Source: DASXYU01 sp036502295 | GTDB lineage: Bacteria; Actinomycetota; Actinomycetes; Mycobacteriales; Jatrophihabitantaceae | Reading direction: 5' to 3' | NCBI GenBank assembly: GCA_036502295.1 | Contig: DASXYU010000082.1 | Location: 1 to 7,012, forward strand | DNA: 7,012 nucleotides | Shown: positions 5,298 through 7,012 of the stretch, one piece after another | How positions within the stretch are numbered: position 1 is the stretch's first letter | How the letters are laid out: each line of letters opens with the position of its first letter | Notes under the pieces: model-generated | What the model was told of the DNA's origin: nothing | Databases searched by the model: none | What the model saw: only the letters and a program-made list of their open reading frames with translations | Made by a program: the position numbers and the translations under genes

Positions 5298-6524
5298 ATG
5301 GTCGAGGCAGTCATCGTCGCGACGGCGCGTTCGCCGATCGGGCGCGCCAACAAGGGCTCGCTGAAGGAGATGCGCCCTGATGACCTCGCCGCACAGATGG
5401 TGGCGGCCGTCCTCGCGAAGGTTCCGGAGCTCGACCCGCGTGAGGTCGTTGACCTCGTGCTGGGTTGCGGTCTTCCCGGTGGCGAGCAGGGCTGGAACCT
5501 GGGGCGCAACGTCGCCGTTCTCCTCGGCTATGACCACATCCCCGGGGCCACCATCACGCGGTACTGCTCCTCTTCGTTGCAGACGACGCGGATGGCCTTC
5601 CATGCCATCAAGGCCGGCGAAGGCGACGCCTACATCTCCGCCGGTGTCGAGACGATCAGCCGCTACTTCAAGGGCAACAGCGATCACATCGAGGGCCAGG
5701 ACCTCCTCAACCCGCGCTTCGCGAAAGCCACCGAGCGCAACGCGGCTCGGACCGGAGCCGGAACGTCAGCCTGGACCGATCCCCGCGAGGACGGTGAACT
5801 GCCCGACGTCTATCTCGGCATGGGCCAGACGGCAGAGAACGTCCAGCAGGTACTCGGCATGAGCCGCCAGGAGCAGGACGAGTTCGCCGTCCGTAGCCAG
5901 AACCTCACCGAGAAATCGCTCGCCAACGGATTCTGGGCCCGCGAGATCACGCCGGTCACGCTGCCCGACGGCACGCAGGTCGCCGCAGATGACAGTCCTC
6001 GGGCAGGCGTCACCTACGAGTCGGTCAGCCAGCTCAAACCCGTTTTCCGTCCTGACGGCACCGTGACGGCGGGAAACGCCTGCCCCCTCAACGACGGTGC
6101 CGCGGCACTGGTTGTCATGAGCGACACCCGGGCGCGCGAGCTCGGCCTCACCCCGCTGGCGCGGATCATCTCGACGTCGGTCACGGGGCTCTCACCCGAG
6201 ATCATGGGACTCGGTCCGGTGGAGGCGATCCCCGCCGCACTGAAGCAGGCGGGGATGGGCATCGCGGACGTCGACCTCTACGAGATCAATGAAGCCTTCG
6301 CCGTACAAGCCCTCGGCTCGGCGCAGAAGCTCGGCATCGACATCGACAAGCTCAACGTCAACGGCGGTGCCATCGCAGTGGGGCATCCCTTCGGCATGAC
6401 CGGCGCCCGTATCACCAGCACCCTCATCAATTCCCTGCAGTACCACGACAAGCAGATCGGCGTGGAGTCGATGTGTGTAGGCGGGGGCATGGGAATGGCG
6501 ATGGTCATCGAGCGGCTCTCTTGA
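5298..6524 (+). CDS. fadA: Acetyl-CoA C-acyltransferase (thiolase), FadA3-like
   Basis: This 408-residue type II thiolase catalyses CoA-dependent cleavage of 3-ketoacyl-CoA in beta-oxidation, or the reverse condensation to acetoacetyl-CoA. All catalytic elements are present: the nucleophile Cys90 in TRYCSSSLQ, Asn331 in NEAFA (331-335), His363 in GGAIAVGHPFGMTGAR (356-371) and Cys393 in MCVGGGMGMA. The N-terminus VEAVIVATARSPIGRANKGSL is classic. The segment GCGLPGGEQGWNLGR (57-70) and the block LPDVYLGMGQTAEN (168-181) recall mycobacterial FadA3 rather than FadA5 or FadA6. That subgroup call is from memory. The start ATG has AAGGAG five bases upstream (5287-5292). It is the first gene of an operon with the SDR reductase 27 bases downstream, and divergent from the TetR gene. 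A thiolase next to a ketoacyl reductase fits a cycle of fatty-acid or branched acyl-CoA breakdown, or acetoacetyl-CoA reduction of the PhaA-PhaB kind. Confidence 0.93.
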   Translation: MVEAVIVATARSPIGRANKGSLKEMRPDDLAAQMVAAVLAKVPELDPREVVDLVLGCGLPGGEQGWNLGRNVAVLLGYDHIPGATITRYCSSSLQTTRMAFHAIKAGEGDAYISAGVETISRYFKGNSDHIEGQDLLNPRFAKATERNAARTGAGTSAWTDPREDGELPDVYLGMGQTAENVQQVLGMSRQEQDEFAVRSQNLTEKSLANGFWAREITPVTLPDGTQVAADDSPRAGVTYESVSQLKPVFRPDGTVTAGNACPLNDGAAALVVMSDTRARELGLTPLARIISTSVTGLSPEIMGLGPVEAIPAALKQAGMGIADVDLYEINEAFAVQALGSAQKLGIDIDKLNVNGGAIAVGHPFGMTGARITSTLINSLQYHDKQIGVESMCVGGGMGMAMVIERLS

Positions 6525-6537
6525 CCCAGCGACCACG

Positions 6538-6543
6538 AAGGAG
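6538..6543 (+). promoter_or_regulatory. Ribosome binding site supporting a TTG start for the SDR gene
   Basis: AAGGAG lies eight bases before TTG at 6552. The only in-frame stop upstream is the thiolase TGA (6522-6524), and no ATG or GTG occurs between it and the Rossmann motif, so TTG is the best start. Confidence 0.7.
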
Positions 6544-6551
6544 CTCAGACG

Positions 6552-7012
6552 TTGAATAGGACTGCGATCGTCACGGGTGCGGCACGCGGTATCGGTGCCG
6601 CCACGGCACTCAGACTCGCCCAGGACGGTCACGCCGTTGCTGTGCTCGACCTCGACGAGGCCGCGTGCGCGCCGGTGGTGCAACAGATAGCCGATGCCGG
6701 AGGCACAGCTCTCGCAGTGGGTGCTGATGTCGGCGATGAGGAGTCGGCGATCTCTGCCGTCGAATTCGTGGCCGGAAAGCTGGGTGCCCCGACCGTCCTC
6801 GTCAACAATGCCGGGATCATCCGCGACAACCTGCTCTTCAAGATGACCACGGCCGACTGGGATGCGGTGATGCATGTGCATCTGCGCGGCGCCTTCCTCA
6901 TGAGCCGCGCTGCGCAGTCCTACATGCTGCAGGAGCGATTCGGGCGCATCGTCAATCTCTCGAGTACGTCCGCTCTGGGCAATCGTGGGCAGGCGAACTA
7001 CTCGGCCGCGAA
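6552..7012 (+). CDS. Short-chain dehydrogenase/reductase, FabG-like 3-oxoacyl reductase (3' truncated by window)
   Basis: The first 153 residues of an NAD(P)H-dependent reductase are present; the window cuts the gene within the active-site Lys codon. Visible elements are the Rossmann motif TGAARGIG (8-15, the G-x-x-x-G-x-G pattern), ADV at 58-60 (the adenine-ring contact), NNAG at 85-88, and the N-L-S-S segment with Ser137 thirteen residues before Tyr150 in NYSAA, where Lys154 would follow. Asp33/Asp35 at the end of the second strand (VLDLDE) suggest a preference for NADH, because an acidic residue there usually disfavours NADPH. This is an inference. The start is TTG at 6552, with AAGGAG eight bases upstream. 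It is probably co-transcribed with the thiolase and would interconvert 3-ketoacyl- and 3-hydroxyacyl thioesters. A specific substrate (CoA versus ACP, fatty versus steroid side chain) cannot be assigned. Confidence 0.9.
   Translation, partial: MNRTAIVTGAARGIGAATALRLAQDGHAVAVLDLDEAACAPVVQQIADAGGTALAVGADVGDEESAISAVEFVAGKLGAPTVLVNNAGIIRDNLLFKMTTADWDAVMHVHLRGAFLMSRAAQSYMLQERFGRIVNLSSTSALGNRGQANYSAA

Noticed and set aside
6192..6881. Minus-strand open frame of 229 codons across the thiolase end and SDR start
   Set aside because: It covers two genes with intact catalytic motifs and its His/Arg/Asp-rich product has no domain. It is an antisense shadow.

Overview
The window is GC-rich, with strong third-position G/C bias, GTG and TTG starts and ATGA/GTGA stop-start overlaps. 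It reads as a chromosomal segment of a mycolic-acid actinobacterium (Gordonia, Rhodococcus, Williamsia or a mycobacterial relative). The genus is inferred from protein resemblance remembered from these groups and from a MIRU-like element, not from a search. No rRNA, tRNA, CRISPR array, insertion sequence or origin was seen. No gene-free stretch exceeds 140 bases.

Region 1 (1-2919, + strand) is an osmoprotectant-type ABC importer operon: the C-terminal CBS part of the ATPase (cut by the window edge), two permeases and a lipoprotein substrate-binding protein. The junctions are tight (GTGA at 418, ATGA at 1945). The exception is the permease-permease junction, where an 80-bp MIRU-like element splits what looks like an original ATGA overlap into two and supplies its own small ORF and ribosome binding site. 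A perfect 20-bp-arm hairpin (2934-2979) ends this operon and the convergent one.

Region 2 (2999-4537, - strand) is a two-gene metal/iron unit. A PadR-family repressor with a His-rich N-terminus is followed, with GTGA overlap, by a siderophore-interacting flavin reductase. The pair corresponds to the E. coli YqjI-YqjH nickel/iron system, but is arranged as one operon rather than divergently. Its promoter is embedded in alternating TATCG/CGATA half-sites, which suggests autorepression and co-repression of the reductase.

Region 3 (4569-7012) has a TetR regulator on the - strand, divergent from a thiolase (FadA3-like) and a FabG-like short-chain dehydrogenase (cut by the right edge). The 114-bp divergent gap holds a sequence close to the KstR2-type operator. 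The likely logic is that an acyl-CoA or similar ligand relieves TetR repression of a small fatty-acid or acyl-CoA operon.
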